Source: Rhizobium sp. FKL33
Lineage (GTDB): Bacteria; Pseudomonadota; Alphaproteobacteria; Rhizobiales; Rhizobiaceae
DNA: 64,000 nucleotides
Reading direction: 5' to 3'
Assembly (NCBI RefSeq): GCF_005222915.1
Contig: NZ_STFX01000031.1
Span: forward strand, 186,001-250,000
The notes under the pieces are model-generated. The model was not told the DNA's origin. It made no database searches and saw only the letters and a list, made by a program, of their open reading frames with translations. Both the position numbers and the translations under genes were made by a program. Below, in pieces: positions 1-10,153 of the stretch (the stretch's first letter is position 1; each line of letters opens with the position of its first letter).

Positions 1-837
1 CTGCAGATCGGTCTTCTCAACCTGATGCCCAACAAGATCAAGACCGAGATCCAGATCGCCCGTCTGGTCGGCGCGTCGCCCCTGCAGGTCGAGCTGTCGC
101 TGGTCCGCATTGGCGGACACAAGTCCAAGAACACGTCCGAGGATCATCTCCTGTCCTTCTACAAGACCTGGGACGAGGTGAAGGACCGCAAGTTCGACGG
201 ATTCATCATCACTGGCGCGCCGGTGGAACTGCTGGACTACGAGGACGTCACCTATTGGGACGAGATGAAGGCGATCTTCGACTGGACGGAAACCAATGTC
301 CATTCGACGCTGAACATCTGCTGGGGGGCGATGGCCGCCATCTATCACTTCCACAAGGTGCCGAAATATACGCTCACGGAAAAGGCCTTCGGCGTTTACC
401 GCCACCGCAATCTCAATCCGGCCTCGCCCTATCTCCTCGGCTTCTCCGACGATTTCGCAGTGCCGGTGTCGCGCTGGACGGAAGTGCTGCGCAAGGACAT
501 GGATCCTAAATCCGGCCTCGAAGTGCTGATGACCTCGCATGAGACAGGCGTCTGCATGGTGGCCGAAAAGCGCGGCAACCGGCTCTATATGTTCAATCAC
601 GTCGAATATGATTCCACCTCGCTGGCGGATGAATATTTCCGCGATCAGGCGGCGGGCGTGCCGATCAAGCTGCCGGAGAACTATTTCCCGGACAATGATC
701 CATCTAAGCAGCCGCTCAATCGTTGGCGGAGCCATGCGCATCTCCTGTTCGGCAATTGGATCAACCAAGTCTATCAGACGACGGAATATGATCTCAACAA
801 CGTCGGAATAGCTGCCAAATTGAAGGAGGAGGCGTAA
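1..837 (+). CDS. metA: Homoserine O-acetyltransferase (MetA family), 5' end outside window
   Basis: This enzyme acylates the homoserine hydroxyl in the first committed step of methionine synthesis. The reading frame is open from base 1, and the first visible residues ([16 protein letters not shown]) match an internal MetA segment, so roughly the first 30-40 residues lie outside the window. The catalytic cysteine is in NICWGAMAA, and the conserved C-terminal stretch around [13 protein letters not shown] and [12 protein letters not shown] is present. In the acyl-CoA pocket the sequence reads GAPVELLDY where the E. coli succinyltransferase has GAPLGLVEF. Glu instead of Gly at that position is the established mark of acetyl-CoA use, so I call acetyltransferase despite the MetA (historically HTS) fold. 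The stop is followed after 6 bases by the next gene. Identity is secure; acyl specificity is inferred from one residue. Confidence 0.93.
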   Translation: MQIGLLNLMPNKIKTEIQIARLVGASPLQVELSLVRIGGHKSKNTSEDHLLSFYKTWDEVKDRKFDGFIITGAPVELLDYEDVTYWDEMKAIFDWTETNVHSTLNICWGAMAAIYHFHKVPKYTLTEKAFGVYRHRNLNPASPYLLGFSDDFAVPVSRWTEVLRKDMDPKSGLEVLMTSHETGVCMVAEKRGNRLYMFNHVEYDSTSLADEYFRDQAAGVPIKLPENYFPDNDPSKQPLNRWRSHAHLLFGNWINQVYQTTEYDLNNVGIAAKLKEEA

Positions 838-843
838 CGCTGG

Positions 844-1611
844 ATGGTCGGTAGGAGCGATTATTGGCGAAAAGACAGCTACGATCAGATGGACAAGGTT
901 GTCGATAATCTTGCCAAAGGCGCTTTCGCAGACCTTTATTCCGATTATATCCAATATCTTAAATTGAGACGTCAGGGGTTGAGGAAACAATCCCTGGCGT
1001 TCGCCGAAAAGTTCATCTCTTCCTATGAAGACGATCCATTCGAAATCCGGCAAAAAGTCTGCTGGGAATTGTTCGAGTGCACCGAGCCCTATTGGGACTC
1101 GTGGCCCGGAGGGCGTGGTTGGTTGTTTCCAGGCAATATCGAGAGAAAGTTGATTTCTCCGATGTTCGAGGAGTGGCGACAAAGAGAGCCTAAGAACGCC
1201 AATGTTTGGCTCTACCCACTCGGCGGATATCTGGAATGGCGAACTGATGTCGCATTCATGTTGGAGCCGCACAATCCGCGATGCCAGTTCGCGGAACTTA
1301 CGCGCGTTGGAGCCGCAATAGGTTTCGCCGTGCACGAGCTCGATCACTTGGGATACATTCTCGCTTCCACTACCGAATTTTCCGAGCTGATTGCCGCATT
1401 GACGGCGGTGACGGAAGCCATCGGCGTCGATTTGAGCGTTGCTGCTCATGAAACTCTGGTTTGGCTACGTGCCTTGCGTGAGGTACAGGCTGAAGTGGAT
1501 GATGATTTGAGGCCCGCGATGAGGTCGCGTGGGATCATTCGGCCGGAAAGTACGTCATTCTATGCACCTCTCCGGTGGTATCGTGACGCACCGCGTCTTT
1601 GGAGCCGCTGA
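844..1611 (+). CDS. Hypothetical protein of unknown family
   Basis: I do not recognise this 255-residue protein. It starts 6 bases after the metA stop; an AAGGAGG-like sequence lies inside the metA end, about 14 bases before the ATG. It ends one base before the start of the VWA gene. It is soluble by eye, with no signal peptide or membrane segment, is rich in Trp, Tyr and charged residues, and looks helical. Visible landmarks are WELFECTEPYWDSWPGG (about 75-90) and FAVHELDHLG (about 155-165); the latter contains an HExxH-like spacing (HELDH), but I cannot show that it is a metal site. The gene is clearly AT-richer, with more A/T-ending codons than both neighbours, which suggests later acquisition. 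Alternative starts exist further in (for example at 889) but lack a better ribosome site. Confidence 0.75.
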   Translation: MVGRSDYWRKDSYDQMDKVVDNLAKGAFADLYSDYIQYLKLRRQGLRKQSLAFAEKFISSYEDDPFEIRQKVCWELFECTEPYWDSWPGGRGWLFPGNIERKLISPMFEEWRQREPKNANVWLYPLGGYLEWRTDVAFMLEPHNPRCQFAELTRVGAAIGFAVHELDHLGYILASTTEFSELIAALTAVTEAIGVDLSVAAHETLVWLRALREVQAEVDDDLRPAMRSRGIIRPESTSFYAPLRWYRDAPRLWSR

Positions 1612-1612
1612 C

Positions 1613-2803
1613 ATGTTCCTGCCCTTCTTCCTCGAACTCAAATCGGCGCAGGTCCCGGTCACGCTCCGGGAGTATTTGACGCTGATCGAGGCGATGAAGG
1701 AGGGCGTGGCCGATTTCGACGTCGAAGCCTTCTATTATCTCGCCCGCGCCGCGCTGGTGAAGGATGAACGCTTTATCGACCGTTTCGACCGTGTGTTCGC
1801 CCATGTCTTTCGCGGCGTCGTCGGTCAGGGAGACGCCTCAGGCGAGGCGAGCGGCCCTGTCGATCTGCCGGAGGAATGGCTGCGGCGGCTCGCCGACCGG
1901 CATCTGTCGGAAGAGGAGAAGGCGCTGGTCGAAAGCCTCGGCGGCTTCGACACGCTCATGGAGACGCTCAGGCAGCGACTCTCCGAGCAGAAGGAGCGGC
2001 ATCAGGGCGGCAATAAATGGATCGGAACCGGCGGAACATCGCCTTTCGGCGCCGGTGGCTACAATCCCGAAGGTGTGCGCATCGCCCAGAAGGAAAGCCG
2101 GCATCGCAAGGCGGTCAAGGTCTGGGACGAACGGCATTTCCGCAATCTCGACGACACGGTCGAGCTCGGCACGCGCAACATCAAGGTGGCGCTGAAGCGC
2201 CTGCGGCGCTGGGTACGGGATGGCGCCGCCGAAGAGCTTGATCTCGACGGCACCATTCGCTCTACCGCCGAACATGGCTGGCTCGACATCCAGACCCGGC
2301 CGGAGCGGCGCAACCGGGTGAAGCTGTTGATGTTCTTCGATATCGGCGGCTCGATGGACGATCACGTGAAGGTTGCCGAAGAACTGTTCTCGGCGGCGCG
2401 TTCGGAATTCCGGCAGCTCGAATATTTCTACTTCCATAACTGCCTTTATGAGGGCGTGTGGAAGGACAATCTGCGCCGGCGGGCCACGGTCATCCCCACC
2501 GACGAGGTGCTGCGCACCTATGGTCCCGACTACAAAGTGGTGTTCGTCGGCGACGCCGCCATGAGCCCCTATGAGATCAGCATGGCCGGCGGTTCGGTGG
2601 AACATTGGAACCGCGAGCCGGGCGCCGTCTGGCTCGACCGGGTGACGGGTCATTTCCGCAAATGGGCCTGGCTCAACCCGCTGCCGGAAAGCCAGTGGGG
2701 CTATACGCAGTCGATCGCCATGATCCGGCAATTGTTCGCCGGCAAAATGTATCCGCTGACGCTGGGCGGACTTGAGGCTGCGGCAAAAGAACTGTCGCGT
2801 TGA
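1613..2803 (+). CDS. CoxE-like von Willebrand factor A (VWA) domain protein
   Basis: This is a 396-residue VWA protein of the type usually partnered with a MoxR AAA+ ATPase in metal-cofactor insertion or complex assembly. I chose the ATG at 1613 because MFLPFFLELK followed by VPVTLREYLTL is the family's usual N-terminus, and GGAG sits 8 bases upstream; an earlier in-frame ATG lies inside the preceding gene. The VWA domain occupies about residues 232-396. Its metal-ion-dependent adhesion motif reads D243-I-G-G-S247 rather than the commoner DxSxS. The preceding stop and this ATG are separated by one base, implying translational coupling. No moxR gene is adjacent on either side inside the window. 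The exact substrate is unknown. Confidence 0.85.
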   Translation: MFLPFFLELKSAQVPVTLREYLTLIEAMKEGVADFDVEAFYYLARAALVKDERFIDRFDRVFAHVFRGVVGQGDASGEASGPVDLPEEWLRRLADRHLSEEEKALVESLGGFDTLMETLRQRLSEQKERHQGGNKWIGTGGTSPFGAGGYNPEGVRIAQKESRHRKAVKVWDERHFRNLDDTVELGTRNIKVALKRLRRWVRDGAAEELDLDGTIRSTAEHGWLDIQTRPERRNRVKLLMFFDIGGSMDDHVKVAEELFSAARSEFRQLEYFYFHNCLYEGVWKDNLRRRATVIPTDEVLRTYGPDYKVVFVGDAAMSPYEISMAGGSVEHWNREPGAVWLDRVTGHFRKWAWLNPLPESQWGYTQSIAMIRQLFAGKMYPLTLGGLEAAAKELSR

Positions 2804-2917
2804 GAACCTGTCGATCTTGACTTCGGGCCTTACAAGGCCGAACTGACACTCCTGCGTATAAGGGGCGAAAGCCTCACGCCGGCGAGAGCGCCGGCGCCGG
2901 AACGAAGGAGCGTCGCG

Positions 2918-3667
2918 ATGACCGAAGCCGCCAAGACCACCATTGATCAGTCCGAAGTCGATCGCTTTTCCGCCATGGCGGCGGAATGGTGGAGCCCGAC
3001 CGGCAAGTTCCGGCCGCTGCACAAGTTCAACCCGGTCCGCATCGAGTATATTCGCGACAGGGTGTCGGCGCATTTCGGCCGCGATCCCAAGGCGCATCTG
3101 CCGCTCAATGGGCTTCGTGTGCTCGATATCGGCTGCGGCGGCGGACTGCTGTCCGAGCCGGTGGCGCGGATGGGCGCCAGGGTCGTCGGCGCGGATGCGT
3201 CTGAAAAGAATATCGGCATTGCCCGCACTCATGCCGAACAATCCGGCGTCACCGTCGATTATCGCGCCGTCACCGCCGAACAGTTGGCGGCCGAGGGCGA
3301 ACAATTCGACGTCGTTCTCAACATGGAAGTGGTCGAGCATGTCGCCGACGTCGCTTTCTTCATGGAAACCTGCGCGTCGCTGGTCAAACCCGGCGGGCTG
3401 ATGTTCGTCGCCACGATCAACCGCACGCTGAAGGCGGCGGCGCTCGCGATCGTCGGCGCCGAATATGTGCTGCGCTGGCTGCCGCGCGGCACCCATCAAT
3501 ATGAGAAGCTGGTGCGCCCCGAAGAAATCGAAGCACCGCTCGGTTTGGGCGGCATGACGGTGACCGAGCGCACCGGCGTGTTCTTCAATCCGCTCCAGAA
3601 CCAGTGGAACCTGTCCAAGGACATGGACGTGAATTACATGCTGCTGGCGGAAAAGAAGGCCTACTGA
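2918..3667 (+). CDS. ubiG: Ubiquinone biosynthesis O-methyltransferase UbiG
   Basis: UbiG catalyses both O-methylations of the ubiquinone ring, using S-adenosylmethionine, at the cytoplasmic membrane. The 249-residue length fits the family. SAM motif I is LDIGCGGG (69-76), followed by the acidic strand VVGADAS, motif [15 protein letters not shown] and the post-core stretch [15 protein letters not shown]. The UbiG-typical C-terminal region with [10 protein letters not shown] and a [12 protein letters not shown] end is present. A GGAG-containing leader precedes the ATG. It stands alone between the VWA gene and convergent secA, with a terminator directly downstream. In several rhizobia ubiG neighbours lysC; here lysC is about 40 kb away, so the local order may have been rearranged. 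Confidence 0.95.
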   Translation: MTEAAKTTIDQSEVDRFSAMAAEWWSPTGKFRPLHKFNPVRIEYIRDRVSAHFGRDPKAHLPLNGLRVLDIGCGGGLLSEPVARMGARVVGADASEKNIGIARTHAEQSGVTVDYRAVTAEQLAAEGEQFDVVLNMEVVEHVADVAFFMETCASLVKPGGLMFVATINRTLKAAALAIVGAEYVLRWLPRGTHQYEKLVRPEEIEAPLGLGGMTVTERTGVFFNPLQNQWNLSKDMDVNYMLLAEKKAY

Positions 3668-3699
3668 GCCGCTTATCCAAACTCATTCGGTAAAACAAC

Positions 3700-3729
3700 G
3701 GCCCCGAAACGGATGTTCCGGGGCCTTTT
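3700..3729 (+). terminator. Rho-independent terminator of ubiG
   Basis: A 7-bp GC stem (GGCCCCG / CGGGGCC) with a 12-base loop is followed by TTTT. It sits 32 bases after ubiG and 20 bases before the convergent secA stop, so it separates the two transcripts. Confidence 0.8.
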
Positions 3730-3749
3730 CATTGGCGATGTCTCGGATC

Positions 3750-6449
3750 TCAAACCGTCTCGTAGGACCCGTGGCAGTGCTTGTATTTCTTGCCCGATCC
3801 GCAGGGGCAGGGTTCGTTGCGGCCGACTTCGCCCCAGGTCGAGGGATCGTTGGGGTCGCGACGGATCTCGGTCGCCCGGAAGCCGCCTTCGCTGAAATCG
3901 TCTTCGCCGGTCGAGGCGTCGATGTGATGGCCTTCCATCGGCGGCAGATCGGGCTCCGGCGCGCTCTGTGCGAGTTCGACCCGCATCAGCTGGCTCACCA
4001 CGGTGTTGCGCATATTGGCGAGCAGAGCCTGGAAGAGTTCGAAGGCCTCCTGCTTATATTCCTGCAGCGGATCGCGCTGGGCGTAGCCGCGGAAGCCGAC
4101 AACCGAGCGCAGATGCTCCAGATTGACGATATGCTCGCGCCAGAGATGATCCATGGTCTGCAGCACGATCGACCGTTCGATATAGGTCATGAGATCGGCG
4201 CCGAAACGTTCCGCTTTGTCCTTCATGACCGCATCGGCGGCTTCCTTGACGCGCTGGACGATGTCGTCTTCGGCAATGCCTTCTTCCGCCGCCCAGGCGT
4301 CGACGGGAAGGTCGAGCCCGAGCGTGTCGCGGATTTCCTGGCGAAGGGCTGCGACATCCCACTGTTCGGCATAGGCGCGTTCGGGAATGTGCTTCTTGGT
4401 GACCACCTCGATCACCTCGTCGCGCATGTCATCGATCGTCTCGGTGACGCTCGAAGCTTCCATCAGTTCGAGGCGCTGCTCATAGATCACCTTGCGCTGG
4501 TCGTTGAGCACGTCGTCATATTTGAGGAGATTCTTGCGGATGTCGAAGTTGCGGGCTTCGACCTTCTTCTGGGCGCGTTCGAGCGCCTTGTTGATCCACG
4601 GATGGATGATCGCTTCGCCTTCCTTGAGGCCGAGCTTCACCAGCATCGTGTCCATGCGCTCGGAGCCGAAGATGCGCATCAGATCGTCCTGCAGCGACAG
4701 GAAGAATTTCGAGCGGCCCGGGTCGCCCTGACGGCCGGAGCGGCCGCGCAGCTGGTTGTCGATGCGTCGGCTTTCATGGCGCTCGGTGGCGAGCACGTAA
4801 AGGCCGCCTGCGGCGAGCGCCTTTTCCTTGAGAACCTTGATCTCGTCGCGAATCGCCTGTTCCTGCGCGTCGCGTTCAGGCCCTTCCGGAACCTCGGCGA
4901 GTTCGCGGGCGATACGCATGTCGACATTGCCGCCGAGCTGGATGTCGGTGCCGCGGCCGGCCATGTTGGTGGCGATGGTCACGGCGCCGGGCACGCCGGC
5001 CTGGGCGACGATGAAGGCTTCCTGCTCGTGATAGCGGGCGTTCAGGACCTGGAAGTCCTTGACGCCTTCGCGGCGGAGCAGTTCGGCGAGCAGTTCCGAC
5101 TTCTCGATCGAGGTCGTGCCGACCAGAACGGGCTGGCCCTTGGCCTGCGATTCCTTGATGTCGGCGATGATCGCCTTGTATTTCTCCTCGACGGTCCGGT
5201 AGACCTCGTCGTCCTCGTCGATGCGCTGGATCGGCACATTGGTCGGCACTTCGACGACTTCGAGATTGTAGATGTTGCCGAATTCTTCCGCTTCCGTGTT
5301 GGCCGTGCCGGTCATGCCGGCGAGCTTGGAATACATGCGGAAATAGTTCTGGAAGGTGATCGAGGCCAGCGTCTGGTTCTCGGGCTGGATCTGCACCTTT
5401 TCCTTGGCTTCGAGCGCCTGGTGCAGGCCTTCCGAATAACGGCGGCCCGGCATCATGCGGCCGGTGAATTCGTCGATGATCACCACTTCGCCGTTGCGGA
5501 CGATGTAATCCTTGTCGCGCTGGAACAGCTTGTGGGCCTTCAGCGCATTGTTGATGTGGTGGACGATCGCAACATTCTCGACGTCATAGAGCGACTCGCC
5601 CTTGAGATGACCGGCGGCGCGCAGGAGGTTTTCCAGCTTTTCAGTGCCGCCTTCGGAGAAGTTCACCGAACGCTGCTTCTCGTCGATCTCGTAATCTTCT
5701 TCCGACAGCTGAGGAATGAAGGCGTCGATGGTGTTGTAGAGTTCCGAGCGGTCATCGAGCGGACCGGAGATGATCAGCGGCGTGCGCGCTTCGTCGATGA
5801 GGATCGAGTCCACTTCGTCGACGATCGCGAAATTGTGTCCGCGCTGGACCATCTGGCCCTTCTCGAACTTCATGTTGTCGCGCAGATAATCGAAGCCGAG
5901 TTCGTTGTTGGTCGCATAGGTCACGTCGCAGGCGTAGGCCGCGCGGCGCTGCTCGTCGTCCAGGCCGTGGACGATGACGCCGGTGGTCAGGCCGAGAAAG
6001 CCGTAGACCCGGCCCATCTGGGCGGCGTCGCGCTGGGCGAGGTAGTCGTTGACCGTCACCACATGCACGCCCTTGCCGGAGAGCGCGTTGAGATAGACGG
6101 GCAGGGTCGCCACCAGCGTCTTGCCTTCGCCAGTCTTCATTTCGGCGATGCCGCGCTCATGCAGGATCATGCCGCCTGTCAGCTGCACGTCGAAGGGGCG
6201 CATGCCGAGGACGCGGCGCGCTGCTTCGCGGGCCACGGCGAAGGCGGGGGCGAGAATGTCGTCCAGCGTCTTGCCGCCGGCGATCTGCTGCCGGAACTCC
6301 GCCGTCTTCGCCTTGAGCGCCTCGTCGGAAAGCGCCTTGATCTCGGCTTCCAGCGCGTTTACGGCGGCGACGCGGACTTTGTAGGAGCGGATGCGGCGAT
6401 CGTTGGAGGAGCCGAACAATTTACGGGCGAGCCCGCCGAGACTGACCAT
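3750..6449 (-). CDS. secA: Protein translocase ATPase subunit SecA
   Basis: SecA is the ATPase motor that pushes unfolded preproteins through the SecYEG channel. The 899-residue length is normal for alphaproteobacteria. Walker A GEGKT is at 107-111, the DEVD box near residue 210 leads into the [13 protein letters not shown] stretch, and the second nucleotide-binding fold carries [10 protein letters not shown] and [10 protein letters not shown]. The C-terminus ends with the zinc-binding SecB-docking motif [12 protein letters not shown]. It starts with [13 protein letters not shown]. It is divergent from the secreted parvulin gene across a 240-base intergenic region that contains a good sigma70-type promoter for secA. 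No truncation or frameshift is seen. Confidence 0.98.
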   Translation of the reverse strand: MVSLGGLARKLFGSSNDRRIRSYKVRVAAVNALEAEIKALSDEALKAKTAEFRQQIAGGKTLDDILAPAFAVAREAARRVLGMRPFDVQLTGGMILHERGIAEMKTGEGKTLVATLPVYLNALSGKGVHVVTVNDYLAQRDAAQMGRVYGFLGLTTGVIVHGLDDEQRRAAYACDVTYATNNELGFDYLRDNMKFEKGQMVQRGHNFAIVDEVDSILIDEARTPLIISGPLDDRSELYNTIDAFIPQLSEEDYEIDEKQRSVNFSEGGTEKLENLLRAAGHLKGESLYDVENVAIVHHINNALKAHKLFQRDKDYIVRNGEVVIIDEFTGRMMPGRRYSEGLHQALEAKEKVQIQPENQTLASITFQNYFRMYSKLAGMTGTANTEAEEFGNIYNLEVVEVPTNVPIQRIDEDDEVYRTVEEKYKAIIADIKESQAKGQPVLVGTTSIEKSELLAELLRREGVKDFQVLNARYHEQEAFIVAQAGVPGAVTIATNMAGRGTDIQLGGNVDMRIARELAEVPEGPERDAQEQAIRDEIKVLKEKALAAGGLYVLATERHESRRIDNQLRGRSGRQGDPGRSKFFLSLQDDLMRIFGSERMDTMLVKLGLKEGEAIIHPWINKALERAQKKVEARNFDIRKNLLKYDDVLNDQRKVIYEQRLELMEASSVTETIDDMRDEVIEVVTKKHIPERAYAEQWDVAALRQEIRDTLGLDLPVDAWAAEEGIAEDDIVQRVKEAADAVMKDKAERFGADLMTYIERSIVLQTMDHLWREHIVNLEHLRSVVGFRGYAQRDPLQEYKQEAFELFQALLANMRNTVVSQLMRVELAQSAPEPDLPPMEGHHIDASTGEDDFSEGGFRATEIRRDPNDPSTWGEVGRNEPCPCGSGKKYKHCHGSYETV

Positions 6450-6563
6450 GCCTATGGTCCTTTCTGAACTGTCTTCTTTGTGCGGAGGTTTCGGCGTCTC
6501 AAGAATTAAGCCGTAAAAACGTTCCGCTGCGCCGCATTCTTCTTCAGCGCAAACCCGCGAGAC

Positions 6564-6591
6564 AGATAAGAGGGGGCTTGTGGTCTGTCAA
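6564..6591 (-). promoter_or_regulatory. Sigma70-type promoter of secA
   Basis: Read on the minus strand, TTGACA (6591-6586) and TTATCT (6569-6564) are separated by 16 bases. This is a near-consensus housekeeping promoter pointing at secA and implies a leader of about 105 bases. Confidence 0.65.
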
Positions 6592-6689
6592 CGGCAAGCG
6601 CTGGCGCGCCCGCTTTTCCGATTGCCTTTTGGCTCGAAAAATGCAAATCCCGGGCCCTGTTTTTCCCTTTGTGCCAGAATGGTGAGAAG

Positions 6690-7544
6690 ATGTTTCGCAA
6701 AGGCCTGCTAGCCGCTACTGCTTTGACCGCCCTGCTGATCGCCTCCAACGGGGCGTTCGCCGAGGATGCGGCGAACCCGGTGATCGCCACCGTCGACGGC
6801 GTCGACATCACCAAAGCGGATCTCGATCTCGCCGAGGCCAATATCGATCCGCAGCTGGCCCAATTGCCCGCCGAGCAGAAGCGGCTCGCCGCGCTGTCCT
6901 CGCTGATCGACGCCAAGCTGATCGCCGGCAAGGCCAAGGGCGAGAAGCTCGACGAGACGCCCGAATTCAAGGAGCGCGTCGCCTTCATCGTCGATCGCGA
7001 ACTTCACAACGCCTATTTCAAGAAGCATGTCGTCGACGCCGTGAAGGAAGAAGACGTCAAGGCTCGCTACGACACTGAAATCAAATCGCTTCCGAAGCAG
7101 GAAGAAGTCCACGCCCGCCATATCCTGGTGAAGACCGAGGACGAGGCGAAGGCTGTGATCAAGGCGCTCGGCGAAGGCAAGGATTTCGCTGAACTCGCCA
7201 AGGAAAAGTCGACCGATCCGAACAAGTCCGACGGCGGCGACCTCGGTTATTTCCGCAAGGGCCAGATGGTGCCGGAATTCGAAACCGCCGCTTTCGCCAT
7301 GCAGAAGGGCGAAGTCTCCAAGACCCCGGTCAAGACCCAGTTCGGCTGGCACGTGATCAAGGTGGAAGACAAGCGCATCGCCCCGCCGCCGCCTTTCGAT
7401 CAGGTCAAGGACCAGGTTCGTCAGATCATCATGCGCGACAAATATCTCGAGCTGATCAAGACGTCCAAGGACGCCGCCAAAATCGAGGTCAAGGACCCGG
7501 CGCTGGCCAAGGGTTACGCCGAAGCCAACAAGCCGGCCAAGTAA
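6690..7544 (+). CDS. Secreted parvulin-type peptidyl-prolyl isomerase (SurA/PrsA-like)
   Basis: This periplasmic foldase isomerises prolyl bonds and helps envelope proteins fold after Sec export. The ATG at 6690 is chosen over an upstream in-frame start at 6669 because GGTGAGAAG lies directly before it and the protein then opens with a clean signal peptide (MFRK, hydrophobic stretch, cleavage after AFA near residue 24). A SurA-like helical N-domain spans about 30-125, and the rotamase domain about 130-225 shows [42 protein letters not shown] and [10 protein letters not shown]. Mature length is about 260 residues. It stands divergent from secA, which fits a shared export role. The exact paralogue name cannot be assigned. 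Confidence 0.9.
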   Translation: MFRKGLLAATALTALLIASNGAFAEDAANPVIATVDGVDITKADLDLAEANIDPQLAQLPAEQKRLAALSSLIDAKLIAGKAKGEKLDETPEFKERVAFIVDRELHNAYFKKHVVDAVKEEDVKARYDTEIKSLPKQEEVHARHILVKTEDEAKAVIKALGEGKDFAELAKEKSTDPNKSDGGDLGYFRKGQMVPEFETAAFAMQKGEVSKTPVKTQFGWHVIKVEDKRIAPPPPFDQVKDQVRQIIMRDKYLELIKTSKDAAKIEVKDPALAKGYAEANKPAK

Positions 7545-7555
7545 ATCAGATGAGA

Positions 7556-7579
7556 AAAGGCGCCTTCCTGGGCGCCTTT
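7556..7579 (+). terminator. Rho-independent terminator of the parvulin gene
   Basis: AAAGGCGCC / GGCGCCTTT forms a stem of 6 GC and 3 AT pairs with a 6-base loop, 11 bases after the stop. Confidence 0.7.
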
Positions 7580-7641
7580 CGCCATCCGGCCTTCAAATCC
7601 AGACCCTAGACTGGGAAAAGTCCCTGCAAAGAGAGGTCCCC

Positions 7642-8883
7642 ATGTCGCACGCCGTTTCGCCCCTCGCGCCCAAGTCCTATGCCGATATGCCCGTCATCGA
7701 GGGCGTCCGTATGGCCACCGCCGAAGCCGGCATCAAATACAAGAACCGCACCGACGTGCTGATGATGGCGTTCGACGAGCCCGCCACTGTCGCCGGCGTC
7801 TTCACCCGTTCCAAATGCCCTTCGGCGCCGGTGGATTTCTGCCGCGCCAATCTGCCGCATGGCAAGGCCAAGGCGCTGATCGTCAATTCCGGCAACGCCA
7901 ACGCTTTCACGGGCAAAAAGGGCAAGGCGGCCACTGCGCTCACCGCGCAATCGACCGCCGCCGCGCTCGGCGCTGAGGAAAACGAGATCTATTTGGCCTC
8001 GACCGGCGTGATCGGCGAGCCGCTCAACGCCGACAAGATCGCCGCCGTTCTGCCGGATCTCGCGTCGCGCCTGACGGGGGACTTCTGGTTCGAGGCCGCC
8101 AAGGCGATCATGACCACCGACACCTATCCGAAGGTGGCGACCCGCAGCGCCAGGATCGGCGATGCGACTGTGACCATCAACGGCATCGCCAAGGGCGCCG
8201 GCATGATCGCGCCCGACATGGCGACGATGCTGTCCTTCGTCGTGACCGACGCGGATCTTCCGGCCGATGTGCTGCAGGCGCTTCTTTCCAGGGGCGTCGG
8301 CCCAAGCTTCAATTCGGTGACCGTCGACAGCGACACCTCGACCTCCGACACGCTGATGCTGTTTGCAACGCGCGCCGCCGGCAAGCGGGGCCAGGCGTCC
8401 GTGACCTCTGCGACCGATCCCGATCTCGCCGATTTTGCCGCGGCGCTCGACAGCCTGCTTCTCGACCTTGCCCATCAGGTGGTCTGCGACGGCGAAGGCG
8501 CGCGCAAGATGGTCGAAGTCACTGTGTCCGGCGCGGTCAGCGACGAGAGCGCCAAGAAGGTCGCGCTGTCGATCGCCAATTCGCCGCTCGTCAAGACCGC
8601 TGTCGCTGGCGAAGACGCCAATTGGGGCCGCGTCGTCATGGCGGTCGGCAAGTCGGGCGAGCCCGCCGATCGCGATCTGCTCGAAATCAGCTTCGGCGAC
8701 ATCCGCGTCGCGGTGGAAGGTGAACGGGACCCGGACTACTCCGAAGAGGCGGCGTCCGCCGTCATGAAGAAGGACAAGATCCCGGTGCGCGTGAACCTCG
8801 GCCTCGGCTCGGGCAAAGCCACTGTCTGGACCTGCGACCTGACCAAGGAATATGTTGAGATCAATGGCGACTATCGCAGCTGA
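7642..8883 (+). CDS. argJ: Bifunctional glutamate N-acetyltransferase / amino-acid acetyltransferase ArgJ
   Basis: ArgJ transfers the acetyl group from N-acetylornithine to glutamate and, in bifunctional forms, also makes N-acetylglutamate from acetyl-CoA, running the cyclic arginine pathway. The 413-residue precursor self-cleaves before a nucleophilic Thr. The cleavage site is visible in [13 protein letters not shown], between A194 and T195. Other family marks are [13 protein letters not shown] (82-94), [12 protein letters not shown] and the [12 protein letters not shown] end. An AGAGAGG ribosome site precedes the ATG. It leads an apparent operon with a GNAT protein and mutT, a common rhizobial arrangement; argH lies about 27 kb away. 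Confidence 0.97.
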   Translation: MSHAVSPLAPKSYADMPVIEGVRMATAEAGIKYKNRTDVLMMAFDEPATVAGVFTRSKCPSAPVDFCRANLPHGKAKALIVNSGNANAFTGKKGKAATALTAQSTAAALGAEENEIYLASTGVIGEPLNADKIAAVLPDLASRLTGDFWFEAAKAIMTTDTYPKVATRSARIGDATVTINGIAKGAGMIAPDMATMLSFVVTDADLPADVLQALLSRGVGPSFNSVTVDSDTSTSDTLMLFATRAAGKRGQASVTSATDPDLADFAAALDSLLLDLAHQVVCDGEGARKMVEVTVSGAVSDESAKKVALSIANSPLVKTAVAGEDANWGRVVMAVGKSGEPADRDLLEISFGDIRVAVEGERDPDYSEEAASAVMKKDKIPVRVNLGLGSGKATVWTCDLTKEYVEINGDYRS

Positions 8884-9643
8884 CGGGAAGACCCTGCCTT
8901 TGGTGCGACGGCTCGAGGCCGTGGGCTTCCGCGCATGGCCCGCCAAATCCGTCTCTTTCGACGGCAGCTGGCAGCTGCGCATCACGCCCGGTCATCCCTC
9001 CAAGCGCCTGAACAGTCTGGTGCCGCTCGATCCGTTCGACAGCCGCGACATGACGGAGCGGTTGCGACAGGCGGAAGCGCGGTTTCTGGCTGAAGGCGTG
9101 ACGCCGACGGTGCGGCAATCGCCGCTCTGCCCGCCGGCGCTTCTCGACGTGCTGGCTTCAGAAGGCTGGACGCGGGGATCGGAAACCCATGTGATGGGGG
9201 CCGATCTCGACGCCCTCGATCTCAATCACGGCATGGATCACCTGCCGAGCCATGATATCCGCCGCTTCTCCGAAGCCTGCGTGGCGATCGACGACGGTCG
9301 GGAGGCGGACGCCGAGGTGATCGGCTCGATCATCGAGGCGATCGAACCGACGGCAGGGCTTTTCCTACTTGAAGACGCCCAGGGGCCGAGCGCGGTGGCG
9401 ATCTGCGTGCAGGACAATGATCTTGCCGGCTTGCAACAGGTCGTGGTGCGCCGGGATCTGCGTCGTCAGGGTCTGGGACGGGAACTCGTCGCCGGCGCCC
9501 TGCGTTGGGCGCGCCTGCGCGGCGCGCGCAAGGCCTGGCTGCAGGTTATCGCCGCCAATCACGGCGCGGTCGCTCTCTATGAGACTATGGGCTTCAGCGT
9601 GATTTACGACTACGCCTATTGGCGCAAGGAGAGCGCGGCATGA
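8864..9643 (+). CDS. GNAT family N-acetyltransferase
   Basis: This is a 259-residue GNAT protein with a C-terminal acetyl-CoA domain. The CoA-binding loop is [13 protein letters not shown], followed by the asparagine/tyrosine region [15 protein letters not shown]. The N-terminal half ([37 protein letters not shown]) is shared by rhizobial homologues next to argJ; the acceptor substrate is unknown. The start overlaps the argJ end. I use ATG 8864; ATG 8852, with AAGGA just upstream, is an alternative that adds four residues. The stop overlaps the mutT start as ATGA, so the three genes are probably cotranscribed and coupled. Confidence 0.87.
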   Translation: MATIAADGKTLPLVRRLEAVGFRAWPAKSVSFDGSWQLRITPGHPSKRLNSLVPLDPFDSRDMTERLRQAEARFLAEGVTPTVRQSPLCPPALLDVLASEGWTRGSETHVMGADLDALDLNHGMDHLPSHDIRRFSEACVAIDDGREADAEVIGSIIEAIEPTAGLFLLEDAQGPSAVAICVQDNDLAGLQQVVVRRDLRRQGLGRELVAGALRWARLRGARKAWLQVIAANHGAVALYETMGFSVIYDYAYWRKESAA

Positions 9644-10056
9644 GCGAGGCCGGAAAACGGATCATGCTCGTGGCCGCCTGCGCGCTGATCGACGCCGACG
9701 GACGGGTGCTGCTCGCCCAGCGGCCGGAAGGCAAGTCGCTCGCCGGTCTCTGGGAATTTCCGGGCGGCAAGGTGGAGCCCGGCGAAACGCCCGAGGAAAC
9801 GCTGGTGCGCGAATTGCGCGAGGAATTGGGCGTCGAGACCAAGGTCCCGTGCCTTGCGCCGCTCACCTTCGCCAGCCACAGCTATGACGATTTCCATCTG
9901 CTGATGCCGCTCTATGTCTGCCGCCGTTACGAAGGCATCGCCCGCGGTCTGGAGGGCCAGGCGGTCAAATGGGTGCGCGCCAAGGATCTGCGCGACTATC
10001 CCATGCCGCCGGCGGACGATCCGCTTGTGCCATTTCTGGTCGATCTTCTGCCATAA
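9640..10056 (+). CDS. mutT: 8-oxo-dGTP diphosphatase MutT (Nudix)
   Basis: MutT removes oxidised guanine nucleotides before they enter DNA. The protein is 138 residues; the Nudix box lies at about 43-65 ([23 protein letters not shown] pattern) with the full G-x5-E-x7-REVxEExG spacing. [21 protein letters not shown] upstream and a C-terminal [10 protein letters not shown] end are typical. The ATG overlaps the GNAT stop (ATGA); a longer frame beginning at 9619 would lie inside the upstream gene and is not favoured. Confidence 0.93.
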   Translation: MSEAGKRIMLVAACALIDADGRVLLAQRPEGKSLAGLWEFPGGKVEPGETPEETLVRELREELGVETKVPCLAPLTFASHSYDDFHLLMPLYVCRRYEGIARGLEGQAVKWVRAKDLRDYPMPPADDPLVPFLVDLLP

Positions 10057-10153
10057 CGGCCTGTGGAATAACCATCTGTTAAGACTCTGTTTAGCAAGCG
10101 CTGGCATTATCGATCCGGTAACCAAATCGGACCTATGACAGGCTTGAGTGAAC

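Noticed and set aside
1838-3499. Minus-strand frame of about 553 codons over the VWA and ubiG genes
   Set aside because: It covers two convincing plus-strand genes and their spacer and has no recognisable motif.
3732-6467. Plus-strand open frame of about 911 codons across the whole of secA
   Set aside because: It is exactly antisense to a clear SecA protein. GC-rich codon bias in one strand keeps the complementary frame free of stops; the translation is low-complexity and matches no family.
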